Part shown: positions 46,240 to 58,100 of the stretch, one piece after another
How positions within the stretch are numbered: the first letter of the stretch is position 1
How the letters are laid out: each line of letters begins with the position of its first letter
Translations under genes and position numbers: made by a program
The notes under the pieces: generated by a model
Databases searched by the model: none
What the model was told of the DNA's origin: nothing
Seen by the model: the letters and a program-made list of their open reading frames with translations, nothing else
From: Dipteronia dyeriana
Taxonomy: Eukaryota; Streptophyta; Magnoliopsida; Sapindales; Sapindaceae
NCBI GenBank assembly: GCA_032871835.1
Contig: CM065295.1
Coordinates: forward strand, 40,112,360-40,176,359
DNA length: 64,000 nt
Direction: 5' to 3'

Positions 46240-46499
46240 ATGTTTACAATTTTATAAATATTCTTATTTTTAAATTATTATTTTTCAATTCAGATAGTCT
46301 TCGATTAAGTAAAGAAGATGACAAAAAAGTAGCAAGAATGAGAAGAAAGTCTGTTATTTTACAAAAGCGGTCCAGTTCAGAGTCTCCATATACTCATGTT
46401 CAATCAATTCCAATTTCTTTAATTTCATGTCACACAACCTCTCCTATTAATAGAATGCCTTTAAGTGATATTTCAAATGGTAAGCATTTGAAACACTGA
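46240..46499 (+). pseudogene. Helitron Rep N-terminal module a, second copy
   Basis: LRLSKEDDKKVARMRRKSVI, then SIPISLISCHTTSPINRMPL and SDISNGKH. Nearly the same as 44890-45070 and 48390-48600. Upstream AAATTACCTTATATATATG matches 44840, so the duplicated unit includes the preceding intron. Confidence 0.65.
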
Positions 46500-46548
46500 T
46501 TTGAGGTCTATATAGGCCTTAACCATTGACCTTAGTAAAGTCAATGAT

Positions 46549-46553
<5 letters not shown>

Positions 46554-46588
<35 letters not shown>
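46554..46588. repeat. (TA)n tract
   Basis: About 17 TA units between module a (second copy) and the MITE. Similar tracts lie at 39287-39317 and 56768-56790. Confidence 0.8.
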
Positions 46589-46592
<4 letters not shown>

Positions 46593-46622
46593 TTCTTTAA
46601 ATTATATGTCATATACATTGAA

Positions 46623-46759
46623 GAGTCCATTTTTGCTCACCCACTTTGAGCGTGGTTGAGCATTACCCCCCTCCCGTATGGATAGCATTATCCCCTTCAT
46701 AGACACATGTCATCCATGTAGGAGGGGGGTGAGTAAGGTGGGTGAGCAAAAGTGAACTC
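46623..46759. mobile_element. 137-bp Mutator-type MITE with 9-bp target duplication
   Basis: Left end GAGTCCATTTTTGCTCACCC and right end, reverse complemented, GAGTTCACTTTTGCTCACCC pair over about 25 bases with three differences. Flanks are TACATTGAA (46614-46622) and TACATCGAA (46760-46768), a 9-bp duplication with one change, the length made by Mutator-like transposases. Inner C-run and G-run blocks also pair, so the whole element can fold into a hairpin. Confidence 0.85.
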
Positions 46760-46844
46760 TACATCGAATACAAATCTAAAACAAAACATAATAGAAATCA
46801 ACTACTCTTCTATTTAAATTACCTTATATATTTGTTTACAGTTT

Positions 46845-48359
46845 TGTAAAGTCCTCATTTGTTTGATTGGCTTATTTCATGAACAAATCACATTTTTGGG
46901 GTATTATGTAAGGGTAACTTAGGTTCTCAAGACCTCAAGAGGAGAAGCACCGAAGGTAAAATTCTTGTACTTACTTACTTTGAAGAGATAGTTGCACACA
47001 CTTACAAATTCATGCATAACTTTAATTCTTTTATGTTGAGTGTTTTCTTGTGTGCATTTTGATGAATCTTATTGATTTATTTACATCTTGTAATTAAATG
47101 TTTTATGTCATGTTTGGCATTAGAATATGATGCATGTTTCATCACTCTTAACTTGTTGAAATTATATGTTTGAGTGTTGAAATCAGGTTGTGCGCTAGTG
47201 GTGCGCTACTCGACTAGTGCACCTCACCAGCGTAACATTCCAGTGGAACGCCGCTAGTCATGCGCCACTGAGCTGTGCCATTGCAGTCGTGCACAGTTGA
47301 AAAAAGTGGACGTGCGTTGGTGGTGCGCTACTCGCCTAGCGCACCTCACCAGCGTAAACATTCCTGAGGATTTGGACGTGTGTTGCGCCACTCGTCCAGT
47401 GCCTGTTGTAAAAATAGGTTGTGCGTTGGTGGTACGTTACTCAACCAGCGCACCTCACCAGCACACACAGAGGAAGCTGGAACGTTTTTTTCCAAAACGA
47501 CCTCACTTTGTTTGGATCTTATATATATATAACTCAGTGCTTTAAGGTTGTGTAAGAGTTCAGATTATCATATATTTTCCTTAGAACACATTTCAAAGGA
47601 AAAACACTTTCAAGAACTCATTTTTAATCTCTCAAACATCATCTAAGTTCATTTAGAGTGCATCAATGGATAGGGTTGCTTCATCACATCTTGTTTGGTA
47701 AGTTCTTCACTATCTTCTTACAAGTTAAGTGTTTTACTTGCTAAACCTTCTCTTTAATTATTTGTATGCTCTTAGAACATTTTCTAGATACAAATTAGAG
47801 ATTGTTGTGATTCCATGATTGAGTGTTGTATTGTGATAGCTTCATAGGATTGTTTGATCTATGTTTAACTAAGCTTCTTGAACATGTCATTTAGCTTTTG
47901 ATATCTAGGATTGCATTAATTGTCATCTCATTATCCTAGATAAGCATATAGGGTTTCCTAGCCTTGTTTGTTCATTAAATATCATCATTTATTCACTTAG
48001 GACTTTTTATCTCTTCATTGAGAAGTAAGACTTGTGTTGCTTCCGGGGGTAGGTAGCTTAAATCACAAGCAAGATGAACTAGGTTCACTTATACCGAGAT
48101 TAGGTTGTAATTCCTTTGCCATTAGTGGATTCGAGGTTCTAGTGTGGCGCACTCATCAGTCCGTGGTTTTTTCCATTTGGAGGGTTTCCACGTATATCTC
48201 AAGTGTCATTTATATTTCCGTATTTTTACACTTGTTATTTTATTGTAACTAGCTAGGGACATTTTCATAAACTTGACCTTTAACGAAAATTGGGTAAAAT
48301 TGTTTAAAATCTATTCACCCCCCTAGATTAATTCTATACACACCATAATATTTGTTTCA
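46845..48359 (+). mobile_element. Solo LTR of the element A family, target duplication AGTTT
   Basis: 1515 bp from TGTAAAGTCCTC to TTTGTTTCA, with AGTTT at 46840-46844 and 48360-48364. The right two-thirds match positions 1-988. The GC-rich part (47171-47475) has three to four repeats with GGTGCGCT...AGCGCACC inverted arms. A TATA-like block is at 47520-47532. The open frames inside are chance. It shows what the missing left part of LTR A should look like. Inserted in an intron-like part of the Helitron Rep gene. Confidence 0.9.
47186..47475. repeat. GC-rich inverted-repeat modules in the LTR
   Basis: Modules start about 47186, 47309 and 47428. Each has the form GGTGCGCT-(8)-AGCGCACC followed by TCACCAGCG; at 47329 the eight-base arms are exact. 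Positions 1-40 of the window carry one such module. Confidence 0.75.
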
Positions 48360-48364
48360 AGTTT

Positions 48365-49700
48365 TATTAATGATCTCAGGTTTAAATTATTATTTTTCAT
48401 TTCAAATGGTTTTCAAGGAAACAAAAAAAAATGAGAAAAGAGTAGCAAGAATGAGAAGAAAGTCTATTATGTTACAAAAACGGTCTAGTCTAGAGTCTCC
48501 ATGTACTTCTATTCAATCCATTCCAATTTCTACACTTTTATGTCATATAATCCCTCCTATAAATAAAATGCCTCTAAGTAATATTTCCAATGGTATGCAT
48601 TAGAAACATTTATGTAAACTTTACTTGTATTGTATATCTTACTTACATTATGGTGTTTTTTATTATTAGAATATTTACTACCCTAACTTAAGTTATACAT
48701 GTTCCCATCTTAAAGATTATTTAGTTCAAAAACTCTTTTGTTTATGTTACATTTTCCTTTGTATATGTTTTTAAGAATGCATCATGTTTAATTTTTTTTT
48801 AGATGGTGTACAAAGAAGCAAGGAAGATGAAAAGAAAGCAACAAGACTTAGGAGAAGGTCTATTATGTTACAAAAGCGATGCAACTCTCATCAATCTCTA
48901 AGTACTCATATTCAATCTATTCCAAATTCTGCAGTTTCAAGTCAAGCAACTCCCCCATTTAAAAAGTGGACGTTTAATGGTGTTTCAAATGGTGTGAATT
49001 ATTAATATTTATTTTAGTATGCTAACTAATTGTGACATGTTCCATCTATATTCGTAGTTAATACTTTTAAAAATTGTTATCAAGTTTCAGCTTAACTTTT
49101 TGATTCTTGAGTTTAATTTAAAGTTCTTTTTTCTTCTCTATTTGCAGTTTTGAATTTGAGTGGAAATTCATACTTACCATTTTCATCTTCAATAGCAACT
49201 CCCCTCAGCGTTCTATTTCAACATCTAACATTCATAATCCATCTGACCATTTAACCTAAAAAGACCATGGAATGTAGTCATGCTACCTCAGATGATGTCA
49301 TGAATTCGATCGATGTTTCAAGAGTAATATATATTCCTACCCACCCCATAGAATCATTTTATATTTTGATATCTGAATATTGTTTTGATCTTAATGTTTT
49401 TTTTTTTATCTTGGAGTTTTTTTTATTGTTTTAATCTTAGAGTTTTTTTTTATTTAGAGTTTTTTTTTTTTAACTTAGATTTTTTTTTTTTTTTAGAGTT
49501 TTTTTTTCCTGCTAAAACTAGGAAACTTGTCAGTCAAAGCAATAGAGTTATCCAATCCATTTCACATAATATTTCCAATATATTTAACGAACCTCTTATT
49601 AGTGAAGTAGAAAATTCACGGGCTTCTATTGTTTCCGGTAACATGAAAATAAGAGTTTGTGGATTATCTCCTCTACTTTCTTTTCTTAATCTATTTAATA
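48365..49700 (+). pseudogene. Helitron Rep/helicase N-terminal exons, third copy of module a and second of the rest
   Basis: Module a: KNEKRVARMRRKSIMLQKRS with SIQSIPISTLLCHIIPPINK. Module b (48804-49000): DGVQRSKEDEKKATRLRRRS, SIPNSAVSSQATPPFKKW and FNGVSNG. Then FEFEWKFIL (about 49152) and AKTRKLVSQSNRVIQSISHN with FNEPLISEVENSRASIV (49508-49635). It parallels 44865-46200 block by block, so the two stretches are a tandem duplication with the solo LTR in the second. Confidence 0.65.
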
Positions 49701-49739
49701 AATGTCCATATTATTATCTAAATTAGTTATTTTTCATGC

Positions 49740-50113
49740 AGGATTTCATATTCAGGACAGGCCTTCAAATAATTCAACCATTAACCTTCATGATGGTAAT
49801 TTTCCATATGTTCTCCTTTTCAACTTAAATTATATTTTGTTCTCTTCTTTGATTTGTTGTTTTTCTTTTTGTACATTTCATGTATCTAGATGGACCCCAA
49901 TATGAATTGTCAAACTCTGCTGATGAAGGTATCTTTTCAAGTTTCTTATATTTCACAATTTTGAATTGTATTTTTTTTTTCAATCTTAACATATTCAACT
50001 ATACATTAATTCCTCTAATGATAGAGAATGAAGAATATAATAGAGATTTTGAATGTGAAGCTGAAACTGAAGTAAGCAAAGGTAAACTTATGTGCTATAA
50101 TTTATGTATATTA
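49740..50113 (+). pseudogene. Further Helitron Rep N-terminal exons
   Basis: Small blocks between AT-rich introns: QDRPSNNSTINLHDG (about 49757), DGPQYELSNSADE (49890) and ENEEYNRDFECEAETEVSKG (50027-50084). Acidic and low in complexity. They continue at 55188 across the copia element. Confidence 0.5.
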
Positions 50114-50118
50114 GAAAG

Positions 50119-50410
50119 TATTGAAGGAAATAAATCACAAGAGCAAGGAAATAAATCACAAGAGCTAGAAATCTGCATCATTTGTATCTTGATTCTAGGC
50201 ATGATGTTGAGATTATATGATTGAGAGTAATTAATGTAATTAGGATTATATGATTGAGAGTGATTAATGGAATTAGCTACCCATTAGAAATTTTTTACCT
50301 ATAATAGTTTCTCTTTTCTGTATAAATTACTTGTAATTGTACAGTTTCACATACATAAAACATAGAACATTTTCTCTCAGCTTTCCTCTTTGATTTCCAC
50401 CATTTTAACA
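50119..50410 (+). mobile_element. 5' LTR of element C
   Basis: 292 bp, TATTGAAGG to TTTTAACA. It has a 21-bp tandem duplication (GGAAATAAATCACAAGAGC twice) not in the 3' copy. Both LTRs also carry a 33-bp unit with TTATATGATTGAGAGT twice. Confidence 0.9.
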
Positions 50411-50422
50411 TGGTATCAGAGC
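50411..50422 (+). promoter_or_regulatory. Primer binding site of element C
   Basis: TGGTATCAGAGC, an exact match to the initiator-tRNA-Met primer site, directly after the LTR. Confidence 0.9.
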
Positions 50423-50477
50423 ATCGATTTCGGTGACTCTTGAATTCTAATATCTTTCGCTACAAACACACAACAAG

Positions 50478-51407
50478 ATGAGTACTAAAAATATCATAGA
50501 AACTACCATTAACGTTTCAGATCCCTACACTCTACATCACTCGGATCATCTGGAAACCGTACTAGTCTCCAAACTTCTTGAGGGAGACAACTATGGGCAC
50601 TGGAGTAGAGCCATGCGCATCAGTCTCAACGCAACGAACAAACTTGGATTCATTGATGAATCCATCAAAGCTCCAGAGCCTACTGATGCAAAATACTCCA
50701 TTTGATGCAATCACATGGTATTGTCATGGATTGTAAAAGCAGTCCATCCGGGTATTAGCGGCCGCGTGATCTATTCTGACACGGCAACTGATGTTTGGAA
50801 TGACCTTAAAGATCGGTTCTCACAGGGAAACAACTCTAGAATCTATCAAATTCGATAAGAAATAGTCGAACATCGACAGAGACAACAATCTGTCTCTGCT
50901 TACTACATCGAAATGAAAGCATTATGGGATGAATTGGCTTTTTATCACTATCCTCTAAGCTGCAAATGTGGAGGATTAAAGAACCTTACTGTTAAAGAAG
51001 AGAAAGAAAGAGTGATACAGTTCCTAACGGGGCTAAACAAGTCATATGCTATCATCCGAGGGTCAATCATGATGATGAATCCACTTATAGACACTCACAA
51101 GGCTCATGTCTTGGTTCTTCAACAAGAAAGACAGGTTGATGTAGCCTCCAGACGAGAAACCATCGCCAATCATCATGCAATTCAATTGAGCCATCCATAA
51201 CATATCACACAAAATGCCGAGGCAAACAGATCTCACATGACTCAGGAAAAAAATACTTCGAGAAAGCAACTCAAGTGCAGCCATTGTGATAGAGATGACC
51301 ATCTCGTTGATCGTTGTTTTTACTTGAACGGATTCCTGGTGGGCCACAAGTTCCATAGGAAGAATATAAAGCCAAAAGGGAATAGGTCTAGTGCTCACAA
51401 TACTTGA
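50478..51407 (+). pseudogene. gag: Element C gag, broken by four stops
   Basis: One frame throughout: MSTKNIIETTINVSDPYTL, then LLEGDNYGHWSRAMRISLNA, stop at 50703, DVWNDLKDRFSQGN, stop near 50857, YYIEMKALWDELAFY, RVIQFLTGLNKSYAIIRG, stop near 51198. A complete zinc knuckle CSHCDRDDHLVDRC follows (about 51275). The stops fit CAA-to-TAA and TGG-to-TGA changes. No shift is needed, so decay here is by point change only. Confidence 0.85.
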
Positions 51408-51481
51408 ACCAGTGGGATCGAGCAGACTGATGACCAACTATAGAAGCAACAACTTTTACCACTGAAGAATACAATCAGATC

Positions 51482-52900
51482 ATGGCTCTCCTTCGTAAAG
51501 GAAATGGTAATGAACAGTCCTTTGCAAACACCACAAGTACAATTACTTGCAATACCATTCAACATAATTGCAGTTCAAATTTATGTTGGATTGTAGACAG
51601 TGGAGACACGGACCATATATCCAAATTCTCACCAACACATAATAAATCCGACACACTTTGTGATTTTGTAAAGTTGCCCAACAGTGGTAAAGTGGAGATT
51701 AAATCCACTAGATCTATTAAATTGTCACCCTATTTAATGCTTGATGAAGTACTACATGTTTCGAAATTTCAAGTTAACTTGTTATCGGCTAGCAAACTTA
51801 CTCGGGCATTGAGATGTAATGTGATATTTTATCCCGATTTTTGTGTGGTGCAGGACGTGGTTACGAGAAGACGATTGGCCTGGGCAAGCAATGTAACGGG
51901 TTGTACTACCTCTCACCAAAACAAAATCCTCGGCTTGCTCACACAGTCAATCACACCTACAATCTTTGGCATCAACGAATAGAACACCCTTCATCCGCAC
52001 CTATATAGGCAATGTCCATAAATATGCCAAAAATACTCTTTGATCCTCAACATATCTGTGATGTTTGTCCTTTAGCTAAACAAACACGACTATCATTTTC
52101 TCGTAGTTCAATATCATCAGTTGCACCTTTTGATTTAATTCACTGTGACATTTGGGGTCCTCATAGAGTTAATTCACATTCAGGAGCACGTTATTTTTTA
52201 ACTATTGTAGATGATTTTTCACGCTTCACATGGATTCACCTTATGAGATTTAAATCCGAGACACAATCATTGTTAAAAGAAAAATCTTGGGTTAAAACTC
52301 AATTTGACTGTGAGATTGAAACTCTTCGTGCATATAATGAGAGTGCATTTACATCCATGAAATCCTTTCTTAATGACCATGGCACTTTATTTTAAGATTC
52401 TTGCTCTTACACACCTCAACAAAATGGGGTTGTAGAGCGCAAACACCGTCACCTACTAAACGTAGGCCATGCACTTCTTTTTCAAGCCAATTTACTTTAA
52501 AATTTTAGGGAGAAAGTATACAAATAGCATGTTATCTTATAAATCGCCTACCCACACCTCTTTTATCTCAAAAATCCCCATACGAGACTTTACACATTAA
52601 GCCACCCAACTACTCTCATATTAGTGTTTTCAGATGCCTTTGCTATGCAACTAATCTCACACCCTAACATAAATTTGATGTCCGTGCTCGAAGGTGTATA
52701 TTTGTTCGTTACCCACTTGATCAAAAAGGTTATTGTGTTTATGACTTAGCCACCAAGAAATTTTTTACTTCTCGCGATGTCATTTTCCATGAACACCTGT
52801 TTCCGTTTTCAGCCTCACCATAAGAAAATCAATCAGATTCTCCAGTTTTACCAATACCCATTGATGGCAACATGCCTTCTTTTTCTTCCAATTCACAACC
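51482..52900 (+). pseudogene. pol: Element C protease and integrase, broken
   Basis: Protease CWIVDSGDTDHISKF (active DSG) lies in 51482-51982. Integrase: ICDVCPLAKQTRLSF, DLIHCDIWGPHRVNS and IVDDFSRFTWIHLM (52012-52395), then [17 protein letters not shown] (about 52410) in another stretch. The second catalytic Asp, normally in RSDNG, reads RAYNES here, so it is lost. The C-terminal part (NAM-like proline and serine spacer) decays into stops from about 52500. Confidence 0.8.
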
Positions 52901-53188
52901 AATACTAGACACTCAAAATAATTCTCAACATGACCACCCATTAGAAGCCCACTCACCCAACTCAAATTCCCCTTTTCCAGTAGAAGCCCACTCACAACCA
53001 GACATACCCCCCACATTAATCCAACCGACTACACATCATCCTCCCCAATCAATTCACTAACAAATATAATTCCCACTTCCTCTGCTAATATTTCAAAACC
53101 ACGAGACACTCAACACACTCTTCGATGTTCCAATCGAACCACATAAGCTCCGAAATATCTTCAAGACTACAAAGTCAACCACATAAAA

Positions 53189-54845
53189 TTGCTTGCTCCA
53201 GGAACATCTTTTTCTTTCACGTCTGGCACGAGGTACCCCATCAATCAATTTATCTCATATTCAAAATTTTCCCCTGCTCATAGAAAGTTTGTACACAATA
53301 TAGCTCACTTGGTCGAGCCAGTCTCTAATGAACAGGCTTGTCAAGATCCTAAATGGGTTGAAGCTATGCAGGCAGAACTCCAGGCTCTTGAGAACAATAA
53401 TACATAGACCCAGGTCTCTCTTCCCTCTGGTCATCGACCTATTGGATGTAAATAGGTTTTTCGAATCAAGTACAATTTTGATGGCTCGGTTGAATGTTAC
53501 AAGGCCAGACTCATTGCAAAGGGCTTCAACCAACGAGAAGGCATTGATTACACTGAGACATTTACATCGGTTGCCAAACTCATCATTGTTCGTTACTTAT
53601 TAGCAGTAGCTGTTGTTCGCAACTGGAGTCTCTACCAAATGGATGTCCAAAATGCTTTTCTCCATGGTGAATTATCTGAAGAAGTCTATATGTCCCCACC
53701 TCTTGGCTCCCATCGACAGGGGGAGAATCTCGTATGTTGACTCAACAAATCCTTATACGGCCTCAAACAAGCCTCTCGCAGTTGGTTCCAAAAAAATTCT
53801 TCTACAATTAGTGATGATGGTTTCACATAATCAAAGGCAGACTATTCTCTGTTCACCATGATTCGAGGTAACTCCTTTTATTGCCATATTGCTTTACGTT
53901 GACAACATGATTATCATTGGAATGATGAAAGGATGATTAGTGACCTTAAAGGATTTTTTAGCAGTCATTTTCGAATTAAAGATCTAGGACACTTGAAATT
54001 CTTCCTTGGAGTTGAAGCTGCACAATCTAAAGCAGGTATTTCTATATATCAACGAAAATACACTCTTGACATATTGGAAGAAGCCGGCATACTTGGTGTG
54101 AAACCTGTAAAATTTCTAATGGAACAAAACTTGAAGCTAACTCCGACTGATGGAGATCTCTTCAAGGATCCAACTAATTACCGCATGCTGGTAGGAAAGT
54201 TAATTTACCTTACCATCACCAGGTCGGAGATCACATATTATATGTCAACACTCGGTCAATTTATGCAACAACCAAGAAAACCACATCTTGATGCAGCCCA
54301 CCGTCTTCTTAGGTTTCTAAAAGGAGCTCCAGGCCAAGGTTTGTTCTTTCCGTCACATGGAAAATTGAAATTGGTAAGCTATTATGATGCAAATTGGGTT
54401 GGATGCCCAACTACTCGAAGGTCAGTCTCGGGCTACTCCGTTATGAAAAGCTCTAGTGTCATGAAAAAGCAAGAAACATTCCACAGTGTCTAGATCCTCT
54501 GTAGAAACCGAATATAGGGCAATGGCAGCTGCCACTTGTGAACTCACTTGGCTTAGATATCTCTTACAAGATCTGCATGTTGGACATCATGAACTGGTAA
54601 CATTATTTTGTGACAATCAAACAGCCATATATGTTGCAGCAAACCCAGTATACCACGAACAGACAAAGCACATTGAATTAGATTGCCATACAGTGCTTGA
54701 GCGAATACAAAATGGAGAAATCGAAACAGCATATGTGCAAACTGGACAACAAACCGGTGACATTTTCACAAAACCAATGGGGCAAGTTATTTTTCAATCA
54801 CATCTTAGCAAGTTGGGAGTTCTTGATATTCACATACCAACTTGA
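53189..54845 (+). pseudogene. pol: Element C reverse transcriptase and RNase H, broken
   Basis: Sense runs QACQDPKWVEAMQAELQALE (53334), [15 protein letters not shown] (53445), [20 protein letters not shown] (53635), and a catalytic box YVDN instead of YVDD (53895-53906). Then come DLGHLKFFLGVEAAQSKAG, YRMLVGKLIYLTITRSEI, YDANWVGCPTTRRSVSGYS, SVETEYRAMAAATCELTWL, TLFCDNQTAIYVAANPVYHE and TGDIFTKPMG, ending at 54845. Several shifts and stops. RNase H residues look kept, RT is inactive. Confidence 0.85.
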
Positions 54846-54852
54846 GGGGGAG
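54843..54852 (+). promoter_or_regulatory. Polypurine tract of element C
   Basis: TGAGGGGGAG directly before the 3' LTR. Confidence 0.85.
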
Positions 54853-55123
54853 TATTGAAGGAAAGAAATCACAAGAGCTGGAAATCTGTATCATTTGTAT
54901 CGTGATTCTAGGCATGATGTTGAGATTATATGATTGAGAGTGAATAATGTAATTAGGATTATATGATTGAGAGTGATTAATGTAATTAACTGCCCGTTAG
55001 AAATTTTTTACGTAGAATAGCTTCTCTTTTCTGTATAAATTACTTGTAATTGTACAGTTTCACATACACAAACCAGAGAACAATTTCTCTCAACTTTCCT
55101 CTTTGATTTCCACCATTTTAACT
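54853..55123 (+). mobile_element. 3' LTR of element C
   Basis: 271 bp, TATTGAAGG to TTTTAACT, where the 5' copy ends TTTTAACA. Followed by GAAAG. Confidence 0.9.
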
Positions 55124-55187
55124 GAAAGTATTCTGAAATCTTATTTTAATTAAAATTCAATATCTTTTGTGTTTGTGCAACTGTTGG

Positions 55188-58100
55188 GATATAGGTGATC
55201 CAATATATATCTGTAAACATTGCAATGCAATGATGTGGTATCAAGAAAAAAAACAAAAAAGATCGCAACACAAATAATCCAGAATTCACTTTGTGTTGTA
55301 TGAATGGCAAAGTTCAGTTGCCACTTTTGAAGTATGCTCCCGATATCCTTCGCAATCATCACAATAATGTAAATAATCGAAGCAAGCATTTCTTACATAA
55401 TATCCGGGCATATAACATGATGTTCTCCTTTGCATCCTTTGGAGGAAAGGTTGATACTTCAATCAATAAGAATCCTCCTATTATTATAATCGGAGGACAA
55501 AATCAACACTATATGGGTGGTCTTATTCCTCTTCAAAATCAAAAGCTTGAATTTGCACAGCTTTACATACATGATACTGAGGATGAAATCAATAATAGGT
55601 TTAATTTTTTCAGGTATTTATCGTATTAAATTCATTTTTAATTTAATCAGGTCTTTAATGTTTATATTTCAATGCTTTCTTTAATATGTAAACATTTTTT
55701 TTTAAGTTTAAGTGACAAATCTGAAAGTTTAGATCCAAAAATCATTGCTGCATTGAAGGAAATGCTTGATCATAACAACATCCTTACACAAAGTTTTCGT
55801 TACGCTAGGGATCGTTATAAAGAATAAGATTTTACTAGGGTTAAAATGAGGCTGATAAGACATAGATAGGAAGATGGAAGAACCTATAATCTACCAACTA
55901 CATCTGAAGTTGCTACTTTAATTGTTGGAGATATTGATAGTTCAATTGGTGATAGGGACATAATCATTAAGAAACAATCCAAGTTATTGCAACATATTGA
56001 TGCGAAGCATCCTTTGTATCTGGGTTTGCAGTATCTTTTATTCTTTCCTTATAGAGAAGATGTATATAAGGATGATGTTAAGCTTAAACTTTCTGGAAGT
56101 TGTAAGGACAACAGTAGAACAAACGTTAGCATGAGGGAGTTTGTTTCGTTTAGACTTCAAAATAGAGACAAAGAGTCTTAACTTCTTTTTCAATCTCGAA
56201 ATCTCTTTTAACAATTCATTGTAGATGCCTAAACTATGATCAAAGCAGAGCGTTTGAATTTTATCAGATTTAATCAACCACAATTAAGAGCTGATTTATA
56301 TAAAGATGTGAATGATCCTATAAATCGAGGTGAGAAAGAAGCATTTGCAACTGGTAAACGAATAATTCTTCCATCCTCCTTTACAGGAGGACCAAGATAT
56401 ATGTTAGAGAATTGCAAAGATGCTTTTGGGATTTATCGTTGGGCTAGTTATCCAAGTCTTTTTATAACTATAACTTGCAATCCCAGATGGCTAGAGGTTA
56501 TAAGATTTGTAAATAAAAGAGGCCTCAAACCTGAGGACCGTCCTGACATTCTTTTCAGAGTTTTTAAAGTTAAATTGGATCAGCTACTAAGAGATTTAAG
56601 GAAAGGGCGCATTTTTGGAAGAGTATTGGATGTGAGTAACAATTCTTCTTTGCCTTTGTCTTCTTATTCTTCAATTTAATTATCTTAATAAATGTATCCT
56701 ATTTAAAGATACAAGTTAGATTTTTTACATATTTGATATACATATCTCCTATTAATTAGATGAAGGTTGTCAAGAATTATATATATATATATATATACAC
56801 TTTAAATATTCTTCTTAGCATACAAAAATATTATTTATGAGTCATTATTAAATTGGCTTTGTCTTTACTTATTTGCTTTTACCGTATTAATTGTTATAAT
56901 CGTTATGTAAACAGATGTTTGTACGATTGAGTTTCAAAAATGGGGTCTTCCTCATGCTCATATTCTTCTATTCATGCATCCAGAAGATAAGCCAAGTACT
57001 GCCGGTGACATTGATAGAATGATTTCAGTTGCAATCCCTGATGAAAAAGAGGATCCTACACTATTTGCAGCTATTGAGACTTATATGATGCACAAACCAT
57101 GTGGACAAGCAAATCTCAATTCTCTTTGCATGAAAGGTGGGAAATGCTCAAAATGTTTTCCTAAACAATTCACTACTAGGACCAAAATTGATGAAGAAGG
57201 CTTTTCTCATTATAGAATGAGAGATGATGGAAGAACTATCAAGAAAAAAAACATTGAACTAGACAATCGCTATGTCGTTCCTTATAACCCGAAGCTTCTC
57301 CTAAAGTACCAAGCTCACATTAATGTTGAGTACACTTGCCAAACCAGTGCTATTAAATATTTGTTCAAATATATTCACAAAGGCAATGATCGAGTTACTG
57401 TAGCTTTTTCTCACTCAGCTTCAGATGGTGATAAATCTAGAACTACAGATGAAATCCACAAGTACTGTGATTGTAGGTATGTATAAGTTTGGTTGGGTTC
57501 ATACAGCTTCTTTTGTTTTAATATTCATTATGAATGTTTTTTTAATTGTAGGTATGTATCAGCATGTGAAGCTGTTTAGAGGATTTTTGTTTTCGAAATT
57601 CATTATAGATATCCCCATGTTCAAAGGTTGTCATTCCACCTTCCACAAGAAAAAACAGTCATATTTAAGGATGGTGATTCAATTTTGGATGTTATAAAGA
57701 AAGTTGATGCTAAGAAATCGATGTTCGAAGCTTGGATGGGAGAAAAAAAGAAATATGAGGAAGCTAGGAGCTTGACCTATTCTGGATTTCCAACCAAGTT
57801 TGTTTATAAAGAAGACAAGCAAGAGTGGACGCGAAGAAAAAAAAGGTTTTGCTATTGGAAGAATTAATCATGTACCCCTTGGATCTGGAGAGGATTTCTA
57901 TCTAAGAATAGTGATAAATTTCCAGAAAGGTTGCACACGGTATGAAGATATTAGAACAATCAATGAGGTAGAGTATCCTTCATTCAAAGATGCATGTTAT
58001 TGTTTGGGTTTATTGAATGATGACAAGGAGTACATTGATGGCATAAAAGATTCAAGTTTTTGGGGATCTACTCATTACATTAGAAGGCTTTTTGTTAATT

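Larger units (their letters stand above)
50119..55123 (+). mobile_element. Complete decayed Ty1-copia element C, target duplication GAAAG
   Basis: LTRs 50119-50410 and 54853-55123, GAAAG at 50114-50118 and 55124-55128, tRNA-Met primer site, polypurine tract, and gag-pol in order. RT and RNase H wording places it near the Ale lineage. The LTRs differ at about 20 sites by eye, so it is not recent. It interrupts the Helitron Rep gene. Confidence 0.9.

Noticed and set aside
47034..47545. Frames inside the solo LTR (for example 47297-47545)
   Set aside because: They arise in the GC-rich LTR cassette and are not conserved in position 1-500.
50478..54845. Endogenous plant pararetrovirus
   Set aside because: Order protease-integrase-RT-RNase H, LTRs, integrase and GAAAG duplication show a copia retrotransposon. 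No movement protein or coat protein motif.
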